Positions 41,615 to 50,034 of a DNA stretch of 64,000 bases are shown piece by piece; position 1 is the stretch's first letter, and every line of letters begins with the position of its first letter. The translations under genes were made by a program, and so were the position numbers. Origin of the DNA: Pseudoxanthomonas indica (lineage in GTDB: Bacteria > Pseudomonadota > Gammaproteobacteria > Xanthomonadales > Xanthomonadaceae); assembly GCF_900167565.1 (NCBI RefSeq), contig NZ_FUZV01000001.1:1-64000 (forward strand). The letters are read 5' to 3'. A model generated the notes under the pieces. It ran no database searches. It saw only the letters and a program-made list of their open reading frames with translations, and was not told the origin of the DNA.

Positions 41615-42862
41615 ATGCCCACGATCCCCCTGCCCACACCTCCCACGTCGGTACCGGCACCGGTATCGATCCGTCAGCTGCTGCAGGCGCCACATCGGCT
41701 GATGTTCTTCATCGGCGCCGGCAACCTGATGCTTGCGATGCTGTGGTGGGCCTGCTGGCTGGCGGCGCAGTATTCCGGAGCCTGGTCGATGCCGGAAACT
41801 CCCATCTATGCCGGCTGGCTGCATGCCTTTGTCATGCAATACCTGGTCCTGCCCAGTTTCATTTTCGGATTCCTGTTGACCGTGTTCCCGCGCTGGATCG
41901 GCCAACCGGACCTGCCACGCTGGCGCTATGTGCCCGTGGGGGCCGGTCTGATGGGCGGGCAGTTGGCCGTGCTGCTGGCTACGCTCGGTTGGTCAGCGGG
42001 ACTGACGGTAGGCGTCATTCTGGCGTTGGGTGGCTGGTCCGCCGCACTAGGCACCCTCGGACAGGTCCTCAGGCGCGACGGTGGCCCCACCTGGCATGCG
42101 CGCTCCTGTTATGCAGCGCTGTTGCTGGGGTGGTTGGGGCTGGCTTTGTATCTGGGATTCCTGATCACCGGCGATGCGATGCTCGCCTTCGCCAGCATCA
42201 AACTCGGTGGCATCGGCATGTTGCTGCCGATCTACCTGAGCGTGGCGCATCGCATGTTTCCGTTCTTCGCCGGCAACGCGATTCAGGGCTACCGGCCATG
42301 GCGCCCCTTGGCTTGGTTGGGGGCGGTCTGGGTGGCCGCGATGGTTCATCTGGGCCTGGAACTACTGCACGCGTATGCCTGGTTATGGTTGCCCGACGCC
42401 GCCCTTCTGGCGCTTACCGGCCAGGCCTTGTGGCGTTGGTGGCCACGTGCGCGCATGCCGGGTTTGCTGGCCGTACTGTTCTTCGGCACGGCATGGATGC
42501 CAATCACCTTTGCGCTCTACATCATTCAGAGCCTAGTCTATCTGGCAACCGGCGAGTTCGTGCTGGGCCGTGCGCCCATGCATGCGATGTTCATAGGATT
42601 CTTCGGCAGCGTACTGGTGGCCATGGTCACCCGCGTCACCCAGGGGCATTCTGGTCGCCCGCTGGCGATGCCGCGCGTGGCGTGGTTTGCATTCCTCGCC
42701 CTGCAAGCCGTCGCGGTCATGCGGGTGGTCGCCGAACTCGTGCCGGATGGCATGTTGTGGCAATGCCTGGCGGCGTTTGCCTGGTTGCTGGCGTTGGCGC
42801 CATGGGTCAGCCGAATAGGCGCGATCTACCTCAGCCCGCGCGCCGATGGGCGACCGGGGTGA
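41615..42862 (+). CDS. nnrS: NnrS-family membrane protein
   Basis: 415 residues, about 12 membrane helices with conserved His (GWLHAFVMQYLVLPSFIFGFLLT split by motifs, YLSVAHRMFPFF, HAMFIGFFGSVLVAMVTRVTQGHSGRP). NnrS is a haem/Cu membrane protein protecting against NO-induced damage and typical of NO-regulated operons. ATG 41615 sits at the predicted FNR-dependent +1, with no ribosome site. First gene of a five-gene operon with 4-10 bp overlaps. Confidence 0.9.
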   Translation: MPTIPLPTPPTSVPAPVSIRQLLQAPHRLMFFIGAGNLMLAMLWWACWLAAQYSGAWSMPETPIYAGWLHAFVMQYLVLPSFIFGFLLTVFPRWIGQPDLPRWRYVPVGAGLMGGQLAVLLATLGWSAGLTVGVILALGGWSAALGTLGQVLRRDGGPTWHARSCYAALLLGWLGLALYLGFLITGDAMLAFASIKLGGIGMLLPIYLSVAHRMFPFFAGNAIQGYRPWRPLAWLGAVWVAAMVHLGLELLHAYAWLWLPDAALLALTGQALWRWWPRARMPGLLAVLFFGTAWMPITFALYIIQSLVYLATGEFVLGRAPMHAMFIGFFGSVLVAMVTRVTQGHSGRPLAMPRVAWFAFLALQAVAVMRVVAELVPDGMLWQCLAAFAWLLALAPWVSRIGAIYLSPRADGRPG

Positions 42863-42866
42863 GCGC

Positions 42867-43262
42867 ATGATGACGTTCTATCCCAGCATCAAACACCTGC
42901 ACATGGCCGTGGCATTGACCAGCGGTGGATTGTTCGCGTTGCGTGGCGCCGGGCTCCTGCTGGATCAGCGCTGGCCGCGACATGCGCTGCTGCGCTATCT
43001 GAGCTACAGCGTGGATACCGTCCTGCTGACCGCGGCGCTGTTCCTGCTGACCTTGTTGCCGGCAGCGCTGTTCGCCAATGGCTGGCTGCTGGTCAAGGTG
43101 GGATTAGTCGTCGCTTACATCGCGCTGGGCACGTTGGCCTTCCAGGTCGGGCGCGGGTTGCGCGCTCGCGCCACGCTGTGGCTGCTTGCCCTGCTCTGCT
43201 TCGTGCAGATCTATGGCATTGCGCGGACGCATGATCCGCTGGGATGGCTGCTATGGCTATGA
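42867..43262 (+). CDS. SirB2-family membrane protein
   Basis: 131 residues, four membrane helices, beginning with YPSIKHLHMAVALTSGGLFALRG, matching SirB2. Often adjacent to nnrS and denitrification genes; function unknown. It starts 4 bp after the nnrS stop; ATG 42870 is an equal alternative. Confidence 0.82.
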   Translation: MMTFYPSIKHLHMAVALTSGGLFALRGAGLLLDQRWPRHALLRYLSYSVDTVLLTAALFLLTLLPAALFANGWLLVKVGLVVAYIALGTLAFQVGRGLRARATLWLLALLCFVQIYGIARTHDPLGWLLWL

Positions 43263-43420
43263 GCTTCAACGAACTATCGAGCACTCTGGATCTCTGCGCA
43301 CCGTGGACGCCAACGCTGGGAGAGTGCCTGGACGCAGCCGGCTGCGATCGCATTTGCCCCACGCATGCCGGCGTCGACCCGGATGACGCCTCTGCGCTGG
43401 AGCCTGCCCCATGTCGCTGA
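43259..43420 (+). CDS. 53-residue cysteine-rich protein in the nnrS operon
   Basis: Reads MSFNELSSTLDLCAPWTPTL, then G-E-C, GC-DRIC and a final PCR: five cysteines in 53 residues, with DLC-x9-C-x5-C-x3-C resembling a small metal or Fe-S site. The ATG overlaps the SirB2 stop (ATGA) and its stop overlaps the next gene by 10 bp, so it fits the operon perfectly. It is short and easily missed. No family recognised. Confidence 0.6.
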   Translation: MSFNELSSTLDLCAPWTPTLGECLDAAGCDRICPTHAGVDPDDASALEPAPCR

Positions 43421-43662
43421 TGCAGCTGGATTTGCGCAACCTGCCCGCGCCCGAGCCGATGGAATGCGTGATCGCCGCGCTACGGCAACTCAAGCGCGGC
43501 CGACACATCGAGGCGCTTACGCCGATGCGCCCCCTGCCCTTGATGGCCATGCTGGATGACTGGGGATATGCCTACAGCGTGGAGAATCTGCCGGGCGGGC
43601 AGGCGCGCATCTTCATTGCCCACTGCGAAGACCAGGCCAGCCTGCCGCACTGCGATGCATGA
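43411..43662 (+). CDS. DUF2249 (TusA-like) protein
   Basis: 83 residues: LDLRNLPAPEPMECVIAALR then RHIEALTPMRPLPLMAMLDDW, the TusA-like fold of DUF2249. The Cys in PMECVIAAL is at the place of the TusA active Cys; a further Cys pair lies at the C-terminus (HCEDQASLPHC). Frequently encoded with SirB2/NnrS and NO-related genes; function not established. ATG 43411 (or 43420). Confidence 0.8.
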   Translation: MSLMQLDLRNLPAPEPMECVIAALRQLKRGRHIEALTPMRPLPLMAMLDDWGYAYSVENLPGGQARIFIAHCEDQASLPHCDA

Positions 43663-44939
43663 GTGGGCTGGACCTCGGACAGGCACCGCCTCCGGTTGAA
43701 CCATGGCGGTTCCTTCGCAGCTCCCTCATCTGGGGCGTGGCCGCCGGCGCATGGTGGGTGTGGCAAGGCGAGTGGGCGCTAACCTCGCGCTGGGCGCCGC
43801 CCACCCTGGTGTCCGTGCACGCGTGGGTGCTCGGCGTGCTGGGCAACGCCATGCTGGGAAGCCTGCTGCAGTTTCTGCCGGTGGCGGCCAACACCCGTCT
43901 GAGCCTGCCGCTACCTGCACTGTGGCTGCATCGTGGCTTCAACCTCGGCGTGATGGCGTTGCTGCTGTTCTTCGTGAGGCCCCACACCGTGCTGGGCATC
44001 TCCGCCCTGCTGCTGCTCGCTGGCAGCCTGGGCGTGTTCGCTCTGCGTTCCCTGCTTGCATTGCACGCGGTCATCCCTGTGGATGCATTGCAGCGTGGCA
44101 TCGCAATGTCGCTGTGGTTCCTTCTGGCGACCGTCGTCCTGGGTGGCGCTTCGGCGATGGTCCTCACTGGTCACCTGTCGATCCCGCTTGAGCGCATCGT
44201 CAATCTGCACGCCGCCCTGGGCCTTGGGGGTTGGTGCGTCGGCCTGCTGGCTGCGGTGGCTGCCGTCACCGTGCCGATGTTCCAGGGTGCGCGGGTCTTG
44301 ACCCGCCGTGCGCAGCGAATCTGGGGGAACGGATGGCGTGCGGCGATGGGTTTGACGGTGCTTGCAGCCACTGCGCGGCAAGCTGATAGTCCGCTGATGC
44401 TGGGTATCAGCCTGCCTTGTGCGGGACTGGCCTGCATGATTCTGTGGATGCAGGTCCGTTCCCCTCATCCGCGCAATCTTCCGCTGCGGCTGGCCTGGCG
44501 GCTCGGCGCCTTCTTTCTGTGGCTTCCGTTGCTCTTGCCGGTAGTACTGCCACTGATGCCCGTCAGTGCAACATCCCCTGCTGCCTCGTTGGTGGCCGGC
44601 ACTGCCGTCGTGGTGGCCGGCCTGCCCCTGCTGGTGCTCGGCATGCAGCTGGAAATCGTGCCCTTCCTGGCATGGATCGAGCTGCGCCAACGCCACCCCC
44701 GCGGGGTGCGGGTGCCGGGTGTCGGCCGTCTGCTGGATTCCACGCACAAGCAGCGCCTTGTGTTGATCCACGTGGCGGCGGCCGTGGCTGCGCTAATTGC
44801 CGCATTCGCGGCGAGGACAACGGTGATCGCAGGCGTATTGATCATGCTTGCCTACGCCGGCTCGCTTCTCAGGTTTGGCGCCGTATGGCGCAATGCGCGG
44901 GCCTGGCAGCCCGCGCCCGAATCTCCGCGCAGCCAATAA
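43659..44939 (+). CDS. NnrS-like polytopic membrane protein
   Basis: 426 residues, about 12 membrane helices, with His-bearing segments in helices (VSVHAWVLGVLGNAMLGSLLQ, LWLHRGFNLGV, IVNLHAALGLGGWCVG, LALHAV) and a loop EIVPFLAWIELRQRHPRG. The His pattern recalls NnrS and haem-copper oxidase subunit I without a clear match. Last gene of the nnrS operon, 4-bp overlap with DUF2249. Possibly a second haem protein of NO metabolism; uncertain. Confidence 0.65.
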   Translation: MSGLDLGQAPPPVEPWRFLRSSLIWGVAAGAWWVWQGEWALTSRWAPPTLVSVHAWVLGVLGNAMLGSLLQFLPVAANTRLSLPLPALWLHRGFNLGVMALLLFFVRPHTVLGISALLLLAGSLGVFALRSLLALHAVIPVDALQRGIAMSLWFLLATVVLGGASAMVLTGHLSIPLERIVNLHAALGLGGWCVGLLAAVAAVTVPMFQGARVLTRRAQRIWGNGWRAAMGLTVLAATARQADSPLMLGISLPCAGLACMILWMQVRSPHPRNLPLRLAWRLGAFFLWLPLLLPVVLPLMPVSATSPAASLVAGTAVVVAGLPLLVLGMQLEIVPFLAWIELRQRHPRGVRVPGVGRLLDSTHKQRLVLIHVAAAVAALIAAFAARTTVIAGVLIMLAYAGSLLRFGAVWRNARAWQPAPESPRSQ

Positions 44940-44951
44940 ACGCCGGCAGGC

Positions 44952-47018
44952 TCAATAGCTCAGATTGACCTTGAGCCACAAGGTGCGCCCCGGCTCATGG
45001 ATGCGCACCGGATCCGCCGGATAACCAAAGGCGCTGTTGCCACCCAGATTGAGGTGTTCGCTGTAGTCACGATCAAACAGGTTGTCGACGCCCGCGCTCA
45101 CCTGCACGCGTTCGCTGTACCTGTACGCCGCATTGGCGGAGAACACGGCAAAGCCGGCACTGGGCCCCAAATCCTGGCCGACCACATTGCCCGTCCCCGG
45201 GTTGACACGATCCTGTTGCGCGACCACCCGCAGCAACGTTCCCCACGAGAACTTGCCGCGCTCCTGCGCCAGTGACAGGCGCAGTTCCAGCGGCGGCATC
45301 TGCGGCATCGCTCCTTCGTTCTTCAGATCGCCCCAGGCATAGGCCAACACACTGCCCACCTTCAGGCCGCGACCCGGTCGCCATTCAACCCCGGCTTCAC
45401 CGCCGTGGATGTCAGCATCGACATTGCGGGCACGCGTTGCCTTCATGCCCATGCCTCCGGACAGGTAGTCGAACAGCACGAAGTCCTGCACCCGCCCGGC
45501 ATACAGCGATACCCAGGCATCGACCTGGCGCCCCTCGTACTGCGCGCCGATGTCCAACTGGGTCGTCTTCTCCGGCCGTACGCCCGCAAACGCATTGGCT
45601 GCGCCCACCGGGCCGCGCGTGGCCGAAAACAGCTCCCAGTAATCGGGCATCCGCGCGGTGTGGCCCACCCCTGCATGGAAGCCCAGACCCTGGTGATCGT
45701 ATTCGTAGCGGACAAAACCACTGGGCAACGTGTCCTGGCGGCGCTGTCCTGCGGTTGGATTGGGCATGGGCATCATGCCTCCTGTGCGTTTGCGCAGGTC
45801 CTGCACCTCGGCCCGGTCCAGGCGCAGGCCCGACATGAGGTGGTGATGTTCGGTGATGTGCCAATGCGATTCGGCAAACACGCCATAGGTCTGGAACTTC
45901 GCGTCGACGGTCCAAGGTTGCAGTCGATACGCACCGCGCCCCATCGCACTGCGCTGGCTGTGGCGGCTGTCGCGCAGGTCGGCGCCGGCGGTGATCTCCC
46001 AGCGATCCTTCTGCCAGGTGGCGGCGACGCGACCGCCCTGCACATCCTGCGCGACATTGCTGGCCATCGGCATCGGCATGCTGCTGTGCGGGTCGGGCTG
46101 ACGCAGGCTGTAGTTGTCCATCACATGGTCGACCTGGTTGCGGTAGACGTTGGCGACCAGCGCATCCAGCACGCCTCCCATGTGTTTCTTCTCGAAGCGC
46201 AGGCCCAGGCTGTCGCGATCAAAGGTCGCCCCATCCATGCCGCGGCCCGCGTAGCGTGCCTGTGCATCACCCTGGCCGGCGCTGAGTTCCAGCACCGTAT
46301 CGGCGTCGGGCGTCCAGCCAATGGCGGCATCGGCATTCCACTTGCGCCAGGCCGAAGGAACTTCGTTGCCCGCCCCGTCCTGATAGTCGTCGGACTCGGA
46401 ACGATTGGCCGCCACCCGCACATAGCCTTGCGGTCGGCCAAAGACCGCATCAACCACCTGATCATTGCGATTGCGGCTGCCCATCAGGGCGCTGCCCGAG
46501 AGGCGCGATTCGGGACGATCGAAGTACGGCACTTCGCGTTCGAAGCGGATCGTGCCAGCCGATGCACCGCCGCCCCACAGAACGCTCTGCGGGCCCTTGA
46601 TGACAATCAGGCGGTCGTAGGTTTCCGGCGCGATGTAGGACATGGCGTTGTCCATGCGCGAAGGACATGCACCGCTCAAGGCGCCATCGTTGGTCAACAG
46701 GTTCAGGCGCGAACCAAACATGCCGCGCAGGACCGGATCGCCATTGGTGCCGCCGCTGCGCAGGACGGAGAAGCCGGGAATGGTCTTGAGGTAATCGGCG
46801 CCGTCACTGGCGGGAACCGGTTGCCGTGGCAGCTTGGGATCGGTGACGAAGGTGGTGGCCAGGCTGGGCGCCACGCCAATGACCACGACCCCGTCGAGCT
46901 GGGTTGCGGCGGCGGCATGTCCTTCGTGCGACTGATCGTTGGGCTGGGCGATGGCGGTGCTGACCATCAGCCAAGGCAGCGCTATCGCCAGTGCAACGGC
47001 AAGCGGATGTCTTTCCAT
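44952..47018 (-). CDS. TonB-dependent copper receptor, OprC/NosA-like
   Basis: 688 residues. Signal peptide ([17 protein letters not shown]), plug domain with [20 protein letters not shown] and [15 protein letters not shown], and Met-rich copper-type loops ([19 protein letters not shown]). The barrel ends LWLKVNLSY. The family takes up copper in pseudomonads and is needed for Cu enzymes of denitrification. Here it would feed NirK and azurin. Divergent from nirK with an FNR box between. Confidence 0.88.
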   Translation of the reverse strand: MERHPLAVALAIALPWLMVSTAIAQPNDQSHEGHAAAATQLDGVVVIGVAPSLATTFVTDPKLPRQPVPASDGADYLKTIPGFSVLRSGGTNGDPVLRGMFGSRLNLLTNDGALSGACPSRMDNAMSYIAPETYDRLIVIKGPQSVLWGGGASAGTIRFEREVPYFDRPESRLSGSALMGSRNRNDQVVDAVFGRPQGYVRVAANRSESDDYQDGAGNEVPSAWRKWNADAAIGWTPDADTVLELSAGQGDAQARYAGRGMDGATFDRDSLGLRFEKKHMGGVLDALVANVYRNQVDHVMDNYSLRQPDPHSSMPMPMASNVAQDVQGGRVAATWQKDRWEITAGADLRDSRHSQRSAMGRGAYRLQPWTVDAKFQTYGVFAESHWHITEHHHLMSGLRLDRAEVQDLRKRTGGMMPMPNPTAGQRRQDTLPSGFVRYEYDHQGLGFHAGVGHTARMPDYWELFSATRGPVGAANAFAGVRPEKTTQLDIGAQYEGRQVDAWVSLYAGRVQDFVLFDYLSGGMGMKATRARNVDADIHGGEAGVEWRPGRGLKVGSVLAYAWGDLKNEGAMPQMPPLELRLSLAQERGKFSWGTLLRVVAQQDRVNPGTGNVVGQDLGPSAGFAVFSANAAYRYSERVQVSAGVDNLFDRDYSEHLNLGGNSAFGYPADPVRIHEPGRTLWLKVNLSY

Positions 47019-47104
47019 GGACGTGCTCTCTTGGTGAGTTGCAACATCTTTGGCCCGCTGCCGATGCATCGGTATGCGACAGAGCGTCGCATTGTCAGCG
47101 TGGC

Positions 47105-47157
47105 TTGACGCGGATCAAGAGAATCACATTCCCCCTTGCTCGATTGATTCTGATCAA
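47105..47157. promoter_or_regulatory. Two FNR/ANR boxes between the copper receptor and nirK
   Basis: TTGAC-GCGG-ATCAA (47105-47118) and a perfect consensus TTGAT-TCTG-ATCAA (47144-47157). The perfect site predicts a nirK +1 near 47192 with TACCTT as -10 (47181-47186), giving a leader of about 36 nt. The weaker site faces the receptor gene. Confidence 0.9.
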
Positions 47158-47227
47158 CGCCCCTGCAGGGAGTGCGCGCCTACCTTGCACGCAACGGCCA
47201 CGAGGCCATGACACAGGGATACGCGTA

Positions 47228-48295
47228 ATGAAACGCTGCAAACCGCTTCTTCTCTCGAGCGCCCTGGGCTGCGTGCTCGGCTTGCTGGCCACGGGCCAGG
47301 CGATGGCTGCGCCGGGCGCAGATCGGAGCACGCCCATGGAAACCATCCAGGCCGTGCTGACGGCGCCGCCGATGGTGCCGCCGCCGATCACCCGCAAGAC
47401 GCCCGCCAAGGTGGTGGTCGATCTGGAAGTGATTGAAAAGGACATGCAGATTTCCGACGGCGTGACCTACAACTTCTGGACGTTCGGTGGTTCGGTGCCG
47501 GGCAGCTTCATCCGCGTGCGCCAGGGCGACACGGTGGAGTTCCACCTCAAGAACGCCCACGACTCGAACATGGCGCACAACATCGACCTGCACGCCGTCA
47601 CCGGCACGGGCGGCGGCGCCGAAGCCACCTTTACCCTGCCCGGCCACAAGACGCAGTTCACCTTCAAGGCGCTCAACCCCGGCCTGTACGTCTACCACTG
47701 CGCGATGCCGCCCGTCGGCATGCACGTGGCCAACGGCATGTACGGCTTGATCCTGGTGGAGCCAGAAGAGGGCCTGCCCAAGGTCGACAAGGAGTTCTAC
47801 GTGATGCAGGGCGACTTCTATACCGAGGGCGCGCATGGTGATCCCGGCCTGCAACCTTTCAGCCTGGAAAAGGCCATCGACGAGCATCCGACCTACGTCG
47901 TCTTCAATGGCGCCGAAGGCTCGATGACGGGCGACAAGGCGCTGACCGCCAAGGCCGGCGAAACCATCCGCATGTTTGTCGGCAACGGCGGTCCCAACCT
48001 GGTGTCGAGCTTCCATGTGATCGGCGAGATCTTCGACAAGGTCTATACCGAAGGTGGCAGCAAGGTGCAGGAGAACGTGCAGACCACGCTGGTACCGGCA
48101 GGCGGCTCGACGATTGTCGAATTCAAGGCCGACGTGCCGGGCAACTTCATCCTCGTCGACCACAGCCTGTTCCGCACCTTCCACAAGGGCTCGCTGGGCA
48201 TCCTGAAAGTCGACGGTGACAAGAAGCCGGAGATCTACACCGGCCAGCAGGCCAGCGGCGAATACGCTGCGCCCGCCGACAAGCCGGCCAAGTGA
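47228..48295 (+). CDS. nirK: Copper-containing nitrite reductase
   Basis: 355 residues with a signal peptide ([15 protein letters not shown]). Two cupredoxin domains. Type 1 Cu ligands H117, C158, H166 and M171; type 2 Cu ligands H122, H157 and H312; catalytic D120 and H263. Reduces nitrite to NO in the periplasm, probably fed by the azurin at 53421. ATG 47228. Followed within 4 bp by nirV. Confidence 0.96.
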   Translation: MKRCKPLLLSSALGCVLGLLATGQAMAAPGADRSTPMETIQAVLTAPPMVPPPITRKTPAKVVVDLEVIEKDMQISDGVTYNFWTFGGSVPGSFIRVRQGDTVEFHLKNAHDSNMAHNIDLHAVTGTGGGAEATFTLPGHKTQFTFKALNPGLYVYHCAMPPVGMHVANGMYGLILVEPEEGLPKVDKEFYVMQGDFYTEGAHGDPGLQPFSLEKAIDEHPTYVVFNGAEGSMTGDKALTAKAGETIRMFVGNGGPNLVSSFHVIGEIFDKVYTEGGSKVQENVQTTLVPAGGSTIVEFKADVPGNFILVDHSLFRTFHKGSLGILKVDGDKKPEIYTGQQASGEYAAPADKPAK

Positions 48296-48299
48296 TGCC

Positions 48300-49064
48300 A
48301 TGAAACGCGCGTTGACCGGCGTGGCCTGTCTGCTCGCAGTCGCCTCCACCCTTGCGGCGGAGGCGGCTTACGTCACGTTGCCGGGCGGCTCGTTTGTTTC
48401 GGCCATCCGCTACGAAGAATCGTCCGCTCCCCTCCAGGTGGCGCCATACCGGATGATGAGCAAGCCTGTCAGCAACGCCGACTTTGCCCGCTTCCTCCAC
48501 GAATACCCGCAGTGGCGACGAGATCGTTTGCCGGCCGTGTTTTCCAGTCCTGGCTACCTGAGCCATTGGCAGTCAGCCGAATCCGTCGGCGAACAGGCAC
48601 TAGACGACGCTCCGGTGACCCGGATCAACTGGTACGCCGCTGATGCCTATTGCCGCAGTCAGCAGGCGCGGCTGCCCACCTTCCTGGAATGGGAGTTCGC
48701 CGCCGCTGCTGACGCCCAGCAGGTCGACGCACGCCGCAATCCGCAACGTCGCCTTCGCCTGCTGGAAGACGCCACCCCGCGCGCCATCGATGCACAACCC
48801 CAGGCAGCCGCCAACGTCTACGGCGTGCAGGGCCTGCACAGCGCGCATTGGGAATGGGCCGATGACTACGCCTCCCTACTCAGCGCCGAAGACCGTCGCG
48901 GTGGCGAGGATGGCGATGCACTCAAGTTCTGCGGCGCGACCTCGCTGGCCTTCAACGATCGTGAGCAGTACGCGGTCGTGAAGCGCTTTGCCGTGCTGTC
49001 CGCGCTCAAACCCGGCGACACGCTCGCCAACCTCGGATTTCGTTGTGCCAGGAGTTCACCATGA
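48300..49064 (+). CDS. nirV: NirV, formylglycine-generating-enzyme-like protein
   Basis: 254 residues: signal peptide (VACLLAVASTLAAEA) and FGE-sulfatase fold with MSKPVSNADFARFLHEYPQW, WYAADAYCRSQQARLPTFLEWEFAA, and NLGFRCARS at the end. NirV homologues accompany nirK in many denitrifiers; function unclear. It lacks the full cysteine pair arrangement of true formylglycine enzymes as far as can be judged. Overlaps sco by 4 bp. Confidence 0.85.
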   Translation: MKRALTGVACLLAVASTLAAEAAYVTLPGGSFVSAIRYEESSAPLQVAPYRMMSKPVSNADFARFLHEYPQWRRDRLPAVFSSPGYLSHWQSAESVGEQALDDAPVTRINWYAADAYCRSQQARLPTFLEWEFAAAADAQQVDARRNPQRRLRLLEDATPRAIDAQPQAAANVYGVQGLHSAHWEWADDYASLLSAEDRRGGEDGDALKFCGATSLAFNDREQYAVVKRFAVLSALKPGDTLANLGFRCARSSP

Positions 49065-49651
49065 GACACGTGCTTCCTTCGCTGTTGCTTGCCGCCCTGT
49101 TCGCCACCAGCGTGGGCCGGGTCTGCGCGCAGGCGTTGCCGGGCGATTCGGTGTATCACGTCGATGCCCAGGTCACCAATGCACAAGGCCGGACACAAGC
49201 CTGGCGCTCACTGCGCGGTCAGCCGCAAGTGGTGTCGATGTTCTACAGCGGTTGCCATGTGATGTGTCCGCTCATCCTGGAAAACGCAAAGGGCGTGCAG
49301 AAGCAGTTGACCGCCGCCGAACGTAATCGCCTCGGACTGACCATGATCAGCCTGGATCCCGCGCATGACACGCCCGCGGTGTTGGCCGAAACCGCGCGCA
49401 ATCATCGGCTGCCGGCGCACTGGCAGTTGCTGCGGCCGGGTGAAGATGAGGTGCGCGCCTTGGCCAGCGTGCTGGATGTGCGGTATCGCGTCCGCGAGGA
49501 CGGCAGCATCAATCACACCAGCGTGCTGATTCTGTTGGATGCGGATGGGCGCATCCTGGCGCGCAGCGAGGTGGCCAGTGCGGCACCGGATCCGGCTTTC
49601 ATCACCGCCGTGCGACAAGCCCTCGCCCAGTCCGCCACGCCCGTCCATTGA
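49061..49651 (+). CDS. SCO1/SenC-type copper-binding thioredoxin-fold protein
   Basis: 196 residues: signal peptide to about residue 24, thioredoxin fold with Cu ligands C65 and C69 (SGCHVMCP) and H152 (INHTS). Delivers Cu or reduces cysteines for copper-site assembly in the periplasm. Position in the nirK operon suggests a role in NirK maturation. Confidence 0.88.
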   Translation: MRHVLPSLLLAALFATSVGRVCAQALPGDSVYHVDAQVTNAQGRTQAWRSLRGQPQVVSMFYSGCHVMCPLILENAKGVQKQLTAAERNRLGLTMISLDPAHDTPAVLAETARNHRLPAHWQLLRPGEDEVRALASVLDVRYRVREDGSINHTSVLILLDADGRILARSEVASAAPDPAFITAVRQALAQSATPVH

Positions 49652-49699
49652 TCCCGACCGCCGCCCGGGTGGCGGCGCCGTCTCCGTTGCGAGGTTGTC

Positions 49700-49939
49700 A
49701 TGCAGTATGCGATTCCGCTGGACCACGCTGGCCTGGATCTGGTCGCCCTGGAAGCCCAGCTTCTCAATTTCGATCCGGCTGGCGTAGTGGACTACGACCC
49801 TGCCAGCGCACGCCTGCGCATCTCAACCGTGGTACTGGCAATCGAGTTGGTCTTCATCCTGGAACAGGCGGGCCATCGGGTGCCGCTCAGCCATATCGAA
49901 CACGTACCGTCGGTCTGCTGCGGCGGTTGCAGCGGCTGA
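49700..49939 (+). CDS. Small HMA-like protein with CCGGCSG tail (paralogue B)
   Basis: 79 residues: FDPAGVVDYDPASARLRIST, VFILEQAGHRV, then VPSVCCGGCSG. Gap-free similarity to the protein at 41221-41463 in a 41-residue core plus the CC-G-x-C tail. GAGG lies 7 nt before ATG 49700. Last gene of the nirK-nirV-sco unit (48 bp after sco). Co-location with two copper proteins suggests a metallochaperone; inference. Confidence 0.65.
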   Translation: MQYAIPLDHAGLDLVALEAQLLNFDPAGVVDYDPASARLRISTVVLAIELVFILEQAGHRVPLSHIEHVPSVCCGGCSG

Positions 49940-49994
49940 CGTCGTCGCCCGGATCACGCCCTTGCAGCGTATCGAACGTGAGCCGGATCCAGAC

Positions 49995-50008
49995 TTGATT
50001 TCAGTCAA
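49995..50008 (+). promoter_or_regulatory. FNR/ANR box of nadB
   Basis: TTGAT-TTCA-GTCAA. TAGCAT at 50031-50036 is exactly at the class II -10 position, giving a +1 near 50043. The -10 overlaps the first ATG of the nadB frame, which argues for a start at or after the GTG at 50041. Confidence 0.75.
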
Positions 50009-50034
50009 TGGCAAGGGTTCCACGCCTGCCTAGC

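Noticed and set aside
41536..42870. 444-codon plus-strand ORF overlapping nnrS
   Set aside because: The nnrS frame has regular membrane helices and conserved His; this frame is Arg/Ala-rich shadow sequence.
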